A program made the translations under genes and the position numbers. This document shows, piece by piece, positions 57,235 to 64,000 of a stretch of DNA of 64,000 bases. This stretch comes from Prado023 sp964638055 (GTDB taxonomy: Bacteria; Actinomycetota; Actinomycetes; S36-B12; CAIYMF01). Position 1 is the stretch's first letter. Each line of letters starts with the position of its first letter. Below the pieces are notes generated by a model, which searched no databases, was not told where the DNA came from, and was given only the letters and a program-made list of their open reading frames with translations. The DNA is taken from the NCBI GenBank assembly GCA_964638055.1, contig CAZWXF010000001.1, forward strand, positions 1 through 64,000. Reading direction: 5' to 3'.

Positions 57235-58722
57235 TCAGTGTGCCTGGGCCCAGCCCTTGGCCCGCTCGACTGCCACCCGCCAGCGTCGGTGCGCGCCGGG
57301 ATCTGCTGGCCCGGGCTCGAACATGGCATCGGCGCGGTCCCGAAGCAGGTCCACGATCGAGCTGTCCCAGGTGCCAGACCCGAGGCCGGCCGCAAGCGCC
57401 GCACCGATCCCCGTGGCCTGAAGCTCGCTCGAGCGGACCACGGGCACGGCGAGCTGATCGGCCTGGACCTGACAGAGGAAGCCGTTGGCCGCGGCGCCGC
57501 CGTCCACGGCCAGTCGCGGAAGGGTCAATCCAGCCTCGCGCGTCATGAGGTCGACGACGTCGCGCACCTCGAACGCGATCGCCTCCAGGGTCGCCCGGGC
57601 GATGTGTGCGCGGGTGGTGCCTCGGGTGATCCCCAGGATCGCGCCCCGCGCGTAGGGGTCCCAGTCCGGAGCACCGAGGCCGGTGAGCGCGGGAACGAAC
57701 ACCACGCCGCCCGAGTCCGGCACCGACCGGGCCATCAGCTCAGTCTGTTCTGCCGTCTCGATGATCCCCAGACCGTCACGCAGCCACTGGACCGCTGCCC
57801 CGGTCACGAACACCGCGCCCTCCAGCGCGTACTCGCGCCGACCGTCGGGATGCTGCCACGCCACGGTCGTCAACAGGCCCGAGCGTGAGGCCACGATCTG
57901 CTCGCCGGTGTTGACCAGGACGAAGGAGCCCGTCCCGTAGGTGCACTTGCTCGACCCTGGTGTGAAGCAGCCCTGGCCGAAGAGCGCCGCCTGCTGGTCG
58001 CCGAGGATGGACGCGATGGGCAGCTCGAGGCCCATGAAGCACGCCGCGTCGGTGGTCCCGAGCACGCCGTACGAGGCCACCACCTCGGGCAGCGCCCCAG
58101 CGGGCACCTCGAACAGGTCGAGGAGGGCGGGGCTCCAGCCGCCCGAGTGCAGGTCGTAGAGCAGGGTGCGCGAGGCGTTGGAGGGGTCGGTGACGTGCGC
58201 CACGCCTCGCGTGAGCCGGGCCACCAGGTACGAGTCCACCGTCCCCACCGCGACCTCGCCCGCCTGTACCCGCCGCCATGTGGCGGGGTCCTCCCGGTGC
58301 ACCCAGGTCAGCTTCGTGGCGCTGAAGTAGGGGTCCAGGCGCAGGCCCGTGAGCCGCTCGACCAGGGGCTCGTGGCCGCCCTCGCGCAGCGTCGCGCAGA
58401 TCCCGGCCGACCGCCGGTCCTGCCACACGATGGCCCGACGCGGCGCGCCCATCGTCTCGCGGTCCCAGAAGCAGATCGTCTCGCGCTGGTTCGTGATCCC
58501 CAGCGCGGTCGGCGGGTCGGCCTGGGCAGCGTCCGTGGCCAGAGCGTCGCGGGTCGCCGCCAGCGTGGCAGCCCAGATCTCGCCGGGATCGTGCTCGACC
58601 CATCCGTCGGCAGGGAAGTACTGGGGGAACTCGCTGTATCCGCGTGCGATGACGTCCAGGTCGGAGCCGACCAGCAGGGCCGTGACCCCTGTCGTGCCGG
58701 CATCGAGGGCGAGGATGCTCAT
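57235..58722 (-). CDS. glpK: Glycerol kinase
   Basis: GlpK phosphorylates glycerol to glycerol-3-phosphate. The 495-residue FGGY-family protein shows LALDAGTTGVTALLV (4-18), NQRETICFWD with the substrate-binding Arg/Glu, and GDQQAALFGQ. The protein is of normal length. No glpF or glpD is adjacent. It stands divergent from the phosphofructokinase gene, and the product feeds both glycolysis and the neighbouring lipid acyltransferase pathway. A TAGAGT box lies eight bases before the ATG. Confidence 0.95.
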   Translation of the reverse strand: MSILALDAGTTGVTALLVGSDLDVIARGYSEFPQYFPADGWVEHDPGEIWAATLAATRDALATDAAQADPPTALGITNQRETICFWDRETMGAPRRAIVWQDRRSAGICATLREGGHEPLVERLTGLRLDPYFSATKLTWVHREDPATWRRVQAGEVAVGTVDSYLVARLTRGVAHVTDPSNASRTLLYDLHSGGWSPALLDLFEVPAGALPEVVASYGVLGTTDAACFMGLELPIASILGDQQAALFGQGCFTPGSSKCTYGTGSFVLVNTGEQIVASRSGLLTTVAWQHPDGRREYALEGAVFVTGAAVQWLRDGLGIIETAEQTELMARSVPDSGGVVFVPALTGLGAPDWDPYARGAILGITRGTTRAHIARATLEAIAFEVRDVVDLMTREAGLTLPRLAVDGGAAANGFLCQVQADQLAVPVVRSSELQATGIGAALAAGLGSGTWDSSIVDLLRDRADAMFEPGPADPGAHRRWRVAVERAKGWAQAH

Positions 58723-58856
58723 GGCGGCTGACTCTAGGGCTCGGCCCTCACGGGCTGGTGGGGTGTAGGGCGCTCCCGCGCTGCGGGAGGCTTCCGCGCG
58801 ATCCCGTCGCTACCGTGTGAGAAAGCAGTCGCCCCCCAGCAGAAGGGTTCTTTCGA

Positions 58857-60083
58857 ATGGCCGTCAAGAAGGTTGCACTGCTGACCGCCGGAGGGCTCGC
58901 CCCGTGCCTGTCCGCGGCCGTCGGCGGGCTCATCCAGCGCTACACCGATGTCGCCCCTGAGGTCGAGATCATCGCCTACCAGGGCGGGTACCAGGGTCTC
59001 CTGCTCGGCGACATCATGCCCGTCACCCCGGAGGTCAGGGCAAAGGCTCACCTCCTGCTGGACTTCGGCGGCAGCCCCATCGTCAACAGCCGCGTGAAGC
59101 TCACCAACGTCGCGGACTGCGTGGCTCGTGGTCTGGTCAAGGAGGGGCAGGACCCCCAGAAGGTGGCTGCCGAGCGCCTTGTCGCCGATGGCGTGGACGT
59201 CCTGCACACCATCGGTGGCGACGACACCAACACCGCGGCTGCCGACCTCGCCAAGTACCTGGCCACCAACGACTACGGCCTGCAGGTCGTGGGGCTGCCC
59301 AAGACGATCGACAACGACATCATCCCGATCCGTCAGTCGTTGGGGGCATGGACCGCGGCCGACGAGGGGGCCCGCTTCTTCTGGAACGTGGTGTCCGAGC
59401 ACAGCGCCAGCCCGCGCACGCTCATCGTCCACGAGGTCATGGGACGCAACTGCGGGTGGCTCACCGCCGCGACGGCGCAGTCCTACCGCCATCTGCTCGA
59501 CGGGAAGGAATGGCTGCCGATCTTCGGCGCACCTCGCGAGCGACGGGACGTGCACGCGGTGTTCGTCCCCGAGATGGAGATCGACCTGGCGGACGAGGCC
59601 AAGCGGCTCAAGGCGGTCATGGACGAGACGGGAAACGTCAACATCTTCCTGTCCGAGGGTGCCGGGGTCGACTCGATCGTCGCCCAGATGACGGCAGCGG
59701 GCGAGGAGGTCCAGCGCGATGCCTTCGGGCACGTCAAGCTCGACACCATCAACCCGGGCAAGTGGTTCTCCGAGCAGTTCGCGCCGATGATCGACGCCGG
59801 CAAGGTCCTCATCCAGAAGAGCGGCTACTACTCGCGCGCGGCGGCGGCGAACGCCCGAGATCTCGAGCTGATCAAGTCGTGCGTCGACACTGCGGTCGAG
59901 GCCGCGATGTCGGGTGGAACCGGCCTGGTCGGGCACGACGAGGAGCGCGGCGACACGCTGCGAGCCATCGAGTTCGACCGGATCAAGGGCGGCAAGAACT
60001 TCGACATCGACGTGGCGTGGTTCGGCGACCTCCTCGACGGGATCGGCCAGAAGAAGCGCGGCAAGGTGGTCGTCGAGCACTGA
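58857..60083 (+). CDS. pfp: Pyrophosphate-dependent 6-phosphofructokinase
   Basis: A 408-residue phosphofructokinase. The key GGDDTNT (120-126) has Asp where ATP enzymes have Gly, and PKTIDND (148-154) has the Lys, both features of the pyrophosphate-using class; MGRNCGW (195-201) is also present. The reaction is reversible and conserves PPi energy, so it could serve both glycolysis and gluconeogenesis. AGAAGGG lies nine bases before the ATG. It does not overlap its neighbours. Confidence 0.93.
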   Translation: MAVKKVALLTAGGLAPCLSAAVGGLIQRYTDVAPEVEIIAYQGGYQGLLLGDIMPVTPEVRAKAHLLLDFGGSPIVNSRVKLTNVADCVARGLVKEGQDPQKVAAERLVADGVDVLHTIGGDDTNTAAADLAKYLATNDYGLQVVGLPKTIDNDIIPIRQSLGAWTAADEGARFFWNVVSEHSASPRTLIVHEVMGRNCGWLTAATAQSYRHLLDGKEWLPIFGAPRERRDVHAVFVPEMEIDLADEAKRLKAVMDETGNVNIFLSEGAGVDSIVAQMTAAGEEVQRDAFGHVKLDTINPGKWFSEQFAPMIDAGKVLIQKSGYYSRAAAANARDLELIKSCVDTAVEAAMSGGTGLVGHDEERGDTLRAIEFDRIKGGKNFDIDVAWFGDLLDGIGQKKRGKVVVEH

Positions 60084-60122
60084 ACGCGCGTCGACGAGAC
60101 CCGTGGGACCGGCGGACTGCCC

Positions 60123-60128
60123 TACCCT
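60123..60128 (+). promoter_or_regulatory. Leaderless -10 box of aroG
   Basis: TACCCT, six bases before the ATG at 60135. Confidence 0.6.
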
Positions 60129-60134
60129 TGGGGC

Positions 60135-61493
60135 ATGACCGTTCTTGACGTGACGGCCCTGTCCGCCGGTCCCCTCGTGCACTCCAGGACGGGGTTCGCC
60201 GCCCAGCAGCCGACCTGGCCCGATGCGCGGGCCCTTGCCGCCGCGGTCGGCGAGCTGCGCGGCCTGCCACCCCTGGTCTTCGCGGGGGAGTGCGACCAGC
60301 TGACCCAGAGGCTGGCCGCGGTGTCGCGGGGCGAGGCGTTCGTGCTCATGGGGGGCGATTGCGCGGAGACGTTCGCCGGTGCGACCGCCGACGCGATCCG
60401 CGCCAAGCTCAAGACCGTGCTGCAGATGGCCGTCGTCCTGACCTACGCCGCGCAGATGCCCGTGGTCAAGATCGGCCGACTCGCCGGCCAGTACGGCAAG
60501 CCGCGCAGCAGCGACACCGAGGTCATCGACGGCGTCGTCCTGCCCAGCTACCGGGGGGACGCTGTCAACGACCTGGCGCCCGACATGCTGGCCCGCCAGC
60601 CAGACCCGCAGCGCCTGGTCAAGGCGTACCACACCGCCAGCGCGACCCTGAACCTCGTGCGTGCCTTCACCCAGGGTGGGTACGCCGACCTGCGCCAGGT
60701 CCACGCCTGGAACCAGGACTTCGTCGCGTCGACCCAGGCAGGCCGTCGCTACGAGCTCCTCGCCGGCGAGATCGACCGGGCGCTGGCGTTCATGCGGGCG
60801 TGTGGGGCCAACCCGGAGGAGTTCCACCGCGCTGAGTTCTACGCCAGCCACGAGGCACTCCTGCTGGACTACGAGGACGCCCTGACCCGCATCGACTCCC
60901 GGACCGGCCTGCCCTACGACGTCTCCGGGCACTTCCTGTGGGTCGGCGAGCGCACCCGCCAGCTCGACGGCGCCCACATCGAGTTCGCCCAGGGGATCGC
61001 CAACCCGGTCGGGGTGAAGGTCGGGCCGAGGACGACCCCGCAGGAGGCCGTCGCCCTGGTCGGGGCCCTGAACCCCGATCGCGTCCCCGGGCGCCTGACC
61101 CTCATCACCCGGATGGGCAGCGCGAACATCCGCGAGGTCCTCCCGGAGCTGGTCCGGGCCGTCACCGCGACGGGTTCACCGGTCATCTGGGTCTGCGACC
61201 CCATGCACGGCAACACCTTCTCAGCCGCGTCCGGGCACAAGACCCGCCTGTTCAGCGACGTCATGGACGAGGTGGTCGGGTTCTTCGAGGTCCTGCGGGC
61301 GCAGGGGGTCCACCCCGGGGGCATGCACGTCGAGCTGACCGGCGACGACGTGACCGAGTGCCTCGGCGGGACCGCGGGTGTCACCGAGGAAGCGCTCCAC
61401 CACCGGTACGAGACCGCCTGCGATCCCCGGCTCAACCGCGTGCAGTCCCTGGAGTTGGCCTTCGCGGTCGCGGAGATGATCGTCGAGCGGTAG
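60135..61493 (+). CDS. aroG: Class II 3-deoxy-7-phosphoheptulonate synthase (DAHP synthase)
   Basis: This enzyme condenses phosphoenolpyruvate and erythrose-4-phosphate, the first step of the shikimate pathway. The 452-residue protein has the metal-site motif MGGDCAETF (72-80, Cys76), KIGRLAGQYGKPRS, and CDPMHGNTF. The first part of the protein (about 1-50) is the regulatory extension typical of the class II enzyme. A TACCCT box six bases upstream indicates leaderless transcription. The gene is 14 bases from the convergent lipoprotein gene. Confidence 0.97.
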   Translation: MTVLDVTALSAGPLVHSRTGFAAQQPTWPDARALAAAVGELRGLPPLVFAGECDQLTQRLAAVSRGEAFVLMGGDCAETFAGATADAIRAKLKTVLQMAVVLTYAAQMPVVKIGRLAGQYGKPRSSDTEVIDGVVLPSYRGDAVNDLAPDMLARQPDPQRLVKAYHTASATLNLVRAFTQGGYADLRQVHAWNQDFVASTQAGRRYELLAGEIDRALAFMRACGANPEEFHRAEFYASHEALLLDYEDALTRIDSRTGLPYDVSGHFLWVGERTRQLDGAHIEFAQGIANPVGVKVGPRTTPQEAVALVGALNPDRVPGRLTLITRMGSANIREVLPELVRAVTATGSPVIWVCDPMHGNTFSAASGHKTRLFSDVMDEVVGFFEVLRAQGVHPGGMHVELTGDDVTECLGGTAGVTEEALHHRYETACDPRLNRVQSLELAFAVAEMIVER

Positions 61494-61507
61494 GGCTGGC
61501 TGCGCCA

Positions 61508-62263
61508 TCAGTGGGCGCTCCGGCGCGCTTCCGCGGCCAGGATCCCCGATCCGGGCGGCTCTCCGACATCCTCCTGCAGCTCGGCCAGGGGCAGCGCCGC
61601 GAGCCGATTGGCCATCACCTCGGTGAAGTGAGCGGGTGTGGGCTGATTCTTGACGACCCGTGACGGCCCGCTCGGGGGCGTGCAGTAGAGGGCCAGGATC
61701 ATCCGTCCGCGCTGGAGGTACGTCGCCGTGCTGGTGAACGAGTCCTCGTCCGACGAGGTGATCGTGAACCGGTAGGCCTGCCGCAGGATTCCGGGCTCGT
61801 CGGGCCAGTCCCGGTCCGGCGGGTCGCCGAACGTCCAGGTGACGGCGTCCCCGCTGGGAGCGGAGATGGGTCCTGACGGGCACCCGTCGGCAGCATCGCG
61901 GAGCTCGGACATCGCCTGAACGGCACTGGGGGGGCTGTCGTACAGGATGGCCTCGCTGCTGACCCAGTCCTCGTCGTCGCCGATGCCGACCTGGTTGCGG
62001 GCGACGCGCAGGCCCTCGCTGGGGAAGTCGTCGAAGCACAGGTCCAGCGAGGTCGCGCCCCGGACCTTGGCGCCGTCCTCGTACGGCACGAACTCTGCTC
62101 CGGTGCCGGCGTCGGCAGAGGTCAGCGATGCCGCTTGGAGCAGCGCCTGATCGGTCACCCCCTGATCCAGGCGCGAGCATCCGCCCAGCCAGAGCGCGGC
62201 TGCGGCAACTGCCAGCAGGGTGACCGGACCGCGGACCCGCCGCCATGAGTGCCAGCCGTCCAA
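61508..62263 (-). CDS. Hypothetical lipoprotein
   Basis: A 251-residue exported protein with a basic N-region, hydrophobic core and lipobox LGGC (Cys29), so it is anchored by lipid outside the membrane. The mature domain contains Cys residues in DLCFDDF, DGCPSG and LYCTPP and mixed alpha/beta patterns; I know no function. The start is a TTG at 62263, chosen because TAGGAGG lies seven bases upstream and no ATG or GTG starts the signal peptide. Related lipoproteins occur between aroG and pknL-type kinases in other actinobacteria. Confidence 0.8.
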   Translation of the reverse strand: MDGWHSWRRVRGPVTLLAVAAAALWLGGCSRLDQGVTDQALLQAASLTSADAGTGAEFVPYEDGAKVRGATSLDLCFDDFPSEGLRVARNQVGIGDDEDWVSSEAILYDSPPSAVQAMSELRDAADGCPSGPISAPSGDAVTWTFGDPPDRDWPDEPGILRQAYRFTITSSDEDSFTSTATYLQRGRMILALYCTPPSGPSRVVKNQPTPAHFTEVMANRLAALPLAELQEDVGEPPGSGILAAEARRSAH

Positions 62264-62344
62264 GCCCCGCCTCCTACCGCCGCGCCCCCCAGCGGGGTCA
62301 GGCGAACCGTAGCCCGAAATCGACAGGAGAGGCCGGGTGCGGGG

Positions 62345-64000
62345 TCACACGACGTGGATCGTCACGGTGCTGCCCTTGGCGATCTGCTGCCCGCCCTTCG
62401 GGTTCTGGGTCTGGACCAGGTTGAGCACTGCGAATCCGACCGGATAGTGGACGGACGCGACGAGACCAGCGCTCTGGATCGCGGAGATCGCCGCGTCCTT
62501 GGACTTGCCGACGACGTTGGGAACAGTCACCATCGGCGGACCCTTGGAGACGACGAGCTCGACGGTGTCCCCGCGGTGGACCGTCGTGCCGCCCGTCGGG
62601 TCCATGCTGATGACCAGGCCCTTGTCGACCGACTCGCTGTACTTGCTCTCGGTGTCGACCTTGAGGCCGAGATCCTTGAGCGTCTGCTCCGAAGCCTCCC
62701 CGGACGCCCCGACCAGCACGGGCAGGACGACCGGTGCCGGGCCCTGGGAGACGACCACGGCCACCGCCGTGTCGCGCTTCGCGGACGCGCCGGACTTGGG
62801 GTCGCTGCTGATGATGTGCCCGTTCTTGATCTTGTCGTCGTGTCCAGGGGTCTGGGCGCCCAGCACCATGTTCGCCGCGCCGAGGGCGATCTGGGCCTCC
62901 TCCACGGTGAGGTTCTTCAGCTCGGGCACCGTGTACCGCTCGGGACCCTTGCTGACCGTGGCCTGGATCGTCGCGCCGTTGCGGGCGGAGCGGTTCGGGC
63001 CGGGCGAGGTCTCCATGATGTGGCCCTTGGCGACGTCCTCGCTGAAGGCCTCGGCGGTCGAGTCGAGCGCCAGGTTCACGGTCGCCAGCAGAGCGGTCGC
63101 CTCGGCGGGGGTCTTGCCGACCACGTCAGGGACCTTCACCCGGAGGAACGGGCCGAAGACGAGCACCAACAGTGCCACGGCGCTGAGCACGGCGATGGCT
63201 GCCAGCCACTTGGCGGCCCTTCGGCCACGGCGACGGCGCCGCCGTCCGCCGTCGTCCGGCGAGGTCTGGTGGCTGATCTCGGTGATCTGCTCGTCAGGAC
63301 CGGGCGCCATGCCGGCGAACGACGCAGCGGGCTGCTGGGGCGCGTCCGGTGAGCCCGCCCCGGAATGGGTGAGCGCCACGGCACCCAGCGCGGCCCCGGC
63401 CATCGCGTCCACGGGATCGTGCGTCGCCACCACCAGGGTGTCGGTGGGTGTCGGGGCCCAGGGGCCGGGCGGTGGCAGGGTCGAGCGGACCTGGCGCGTC
63501 GCGGCAAGGAAGGCGACGGCATCGGGGAATCGCTCGGCCGGGTCACGGCGGGTGGCGCGATGGACGAGCTCGTCCACGTCCTCGGGTATCCCCGACCGGA
63601 TCGACGAGGGCGCGGGAACCTGCTCGTGCACGTGCTTGTAGGCGACCTGCATGGGACCGGCGGCCGAGTAGGGGACCTGTCCGGTCACGAGCTCATAGAG
63701 GAGGATGCCGGCGCCGTAGACGTCCGAGCGGGCATCGGTGGGGCCCTCCTCCACCTGCTCGGGCGACAGGTAGGCGACGGTCCCCAGCAGGATGCCGCTG
63801 GTCGCCGACTCGGTGCTGGCTATGGCCCGGGCCAGTCCGAAGTCAGTCACCTTCACCCGGCCGTCCTCGGATATCAGGACGTTCTCGGGCTTGATGTCTC
63901 GGTGGATGTAGCCCGCGCGGTGCGCCGCGGCGAGGGCCTCCAGGACGGGGTCGAGCACGGCCAGGGCCTGGGAGGGCGGTAGCGGACCATGGGTCCGCAG
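62345..64000 (-). CDS. PASTA-domain serine/threonine kinase, C-terminal part (cut by window edge)
   Basis: The visible 551 residues are the C-terminal two thirds of a membrane Ser/Thr kinase. The catalytic loop HRDIKPENVL, DFGLA and the activation segment ending YLSPEQVE are seen. A Pro/Ala-rich juxtamembrane segment, one transmembrane helix (WLAAIAVLSAVALLVLVFGP) and four PASTA repeats follow. PASTA domains bind peptidoglycan fragments outside the cell. The N-terminal ATP-binding loop lies beyond the right edge. Position next to aroG points to a PknL-like kinase (Rv2176), although M. tuberculosis PknL lacks PASTA as far as I recall. Confidence 0.94.
   Translation of the reverse strand: MRTHGPLPPSQALAVLDPVLEALAAAHRAGYIHRDIKPENVLISEDGRVKVTDFGLARAIASTESATSGILLGTVAYLSPEQVEEGPTDARSDVYGAGILLYELVTGQVPYSAAGPMQVAYKHVHEQVPAPSSIRSGIPEDVDELVHRATRRDPAERFPDAVAFLAATRQVRSTLPPPGPWAPTPTDTLVVATHDPVDAMAGAALGAVALTHSGAGSPDAPQQPAASFAGMAPGPDEQITEISHQTSPDDGGRRRRRRGRRAAKWLAAIAVLSAVALLVLVFGPFLRVKVPDVVGKTPAEATALLATVNLALDSTAEAFSEDVAKGHIMETSPGPNRSARNGATIQATVSKGPERYTVPELKNLTVEEAQIALGAANMVLGAQTPGHDDKIKNGHIISSDPKSGASAKRDTAVAVVVSQGPAPVVLPVLVGASGEASEQTLKDLGLKVDTESKYSESVDKGLVISMDPTGGTTVHRGDTVELVVSKGPPMVTVPNVVGKSKDAAISAIQSAGLVASVHYPVGFAVLNLVQTQNPKGGQQIAKGSTVTIHVV

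Noticed and set aside
58734..60977. Long minus-strand open frame opposite pfp and aroG
   Set aside because: It overlaps two clear plus-strand enzymes and shows no motif or start signal.
1..64000. tRNA, rRNA, CRISPR and prophage genes
   Set aside because: Scanning intergenic regions showed no cloverleaf-like TTCRA arms, no rRNA, no regular spacer array and no phage or integrase motifs.

Overview
The window is a high-GC actinobacterial (Actinomycetes) chromosome segment. Evidence for this: GTG and TTG starts are common, many promoters have a TANNNT box exactly six bases before the start codon (leaderless transcription), there are tandem GlnR boxes before glnA, the respiratory chain is a QcrCAB/CtaCDEF type with a di-haem cytochrome cc subunit, and a pimB homologue, a PASTA-domain Ser/Thr kinase, SCO2322-like, DUF3043 and DUF4191 proteins are present. 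From memory, the gene order follows Mycobacterium tuberculosis from glnA1 (about Rv2220) through lipA/lipB, sucB, pepA/pepB, gcvT, cobS/cobT, glycerate kinase, erpA, adoK, ctaC, ctaF, qcrCAB, ctaE, trpD and pimB to aroG and pknL (Rv2176), so the window is mostly an old conserved block with local insertions. No mycolic-acid genes are seen. The genus cannot be fixed; Propionibacteriales- or Micrococcales-like lineages fit.

Layout. 1-6 kb: glnA (cut by the window edge) under GlnR-type boxes, a NYN-domain protein, RDD and DUF4191 membrane proteins, lipoate genes lipA/lipB, and a divergent membrane protein with a palindromic operator in its promoter. 6-13.7 kb: TIGR01777 epimerase, 2-oxoglutarate dehydrogenase E2 (sucB), lpdA, pepA and gcvT. 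LipA/LipB supply the cofactor that SucB and the glycine cleavage system use. 13.7-17.1 kb: transglutaminase, alpha-E protein and circularly permuted ATP-grasp, a tightly overlapping operon of a poorly understood peptide-ligation type. 17.2-25.3 kb: a seven-gene cobalamin operon read leftwards from a clear cobalamin riboswitch (about 25195-25295): a secreted SCO2322-like protein, EcfT, a fused EcfA-EcfA', an ECF S component, a metallo-beta-lactamase/CobU fusion, CobT and CobS. This is an uptake-and-salvage module for corrinoids.

25.4-31.5 kb: macro-domain protein, small protein, aldo/keto reductase, DUF3043 protein, an envelope-stress group (pspA, htpX, pspAB) and corA preceded by a tiny leaderless ORF. 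31.5-32.2 kb: a direct-repeat cluster interrupted by a 100-N scaffold gap. 32.2-38.6 kb: nadA, glycerate kinase with a His-Asp-Pro repeat, erpA, adoK, aat, and a TusA/cysteine desulfurase pair. 38.7-48.2 kb: the aerobic respiratory cluster ctaC-ctaD-ctaF and ctaE-qcrC-qcrA-qcrB, with trpD and a degenerate receiver protein on the other strand between them. 48.3-64 kb: DnaQ/GIY-YIG nuclease, two small Cys-rich proteins, pimB, a 170-bp MITE-like element, a GT87-type mannosyltransferase with a LuxR-type regulator, SRPBCC and hypothetical proteins, a lysophospholipid acyltransferase, glpK, PPi-dependent phosphofructokinase, class II DAHP synthase, a lipoprotein and the C-terminal part of a PASTA kinase cut by the right edge.

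No rRNA, tRNA, CRISPR array, prophage or intact insertion sequence was recognised. The most interesting points are the riboswitch-controlled cobalamin operon with its MBL-CobU fusion and unexplained surface protein, the ATP-grasp/alpha-E/transglutaminase operon, the divergent-promoter palindrome at 5068-5084, the leaderless acidic mini-ORF before corA, and the MITE-like element abutting pimB.
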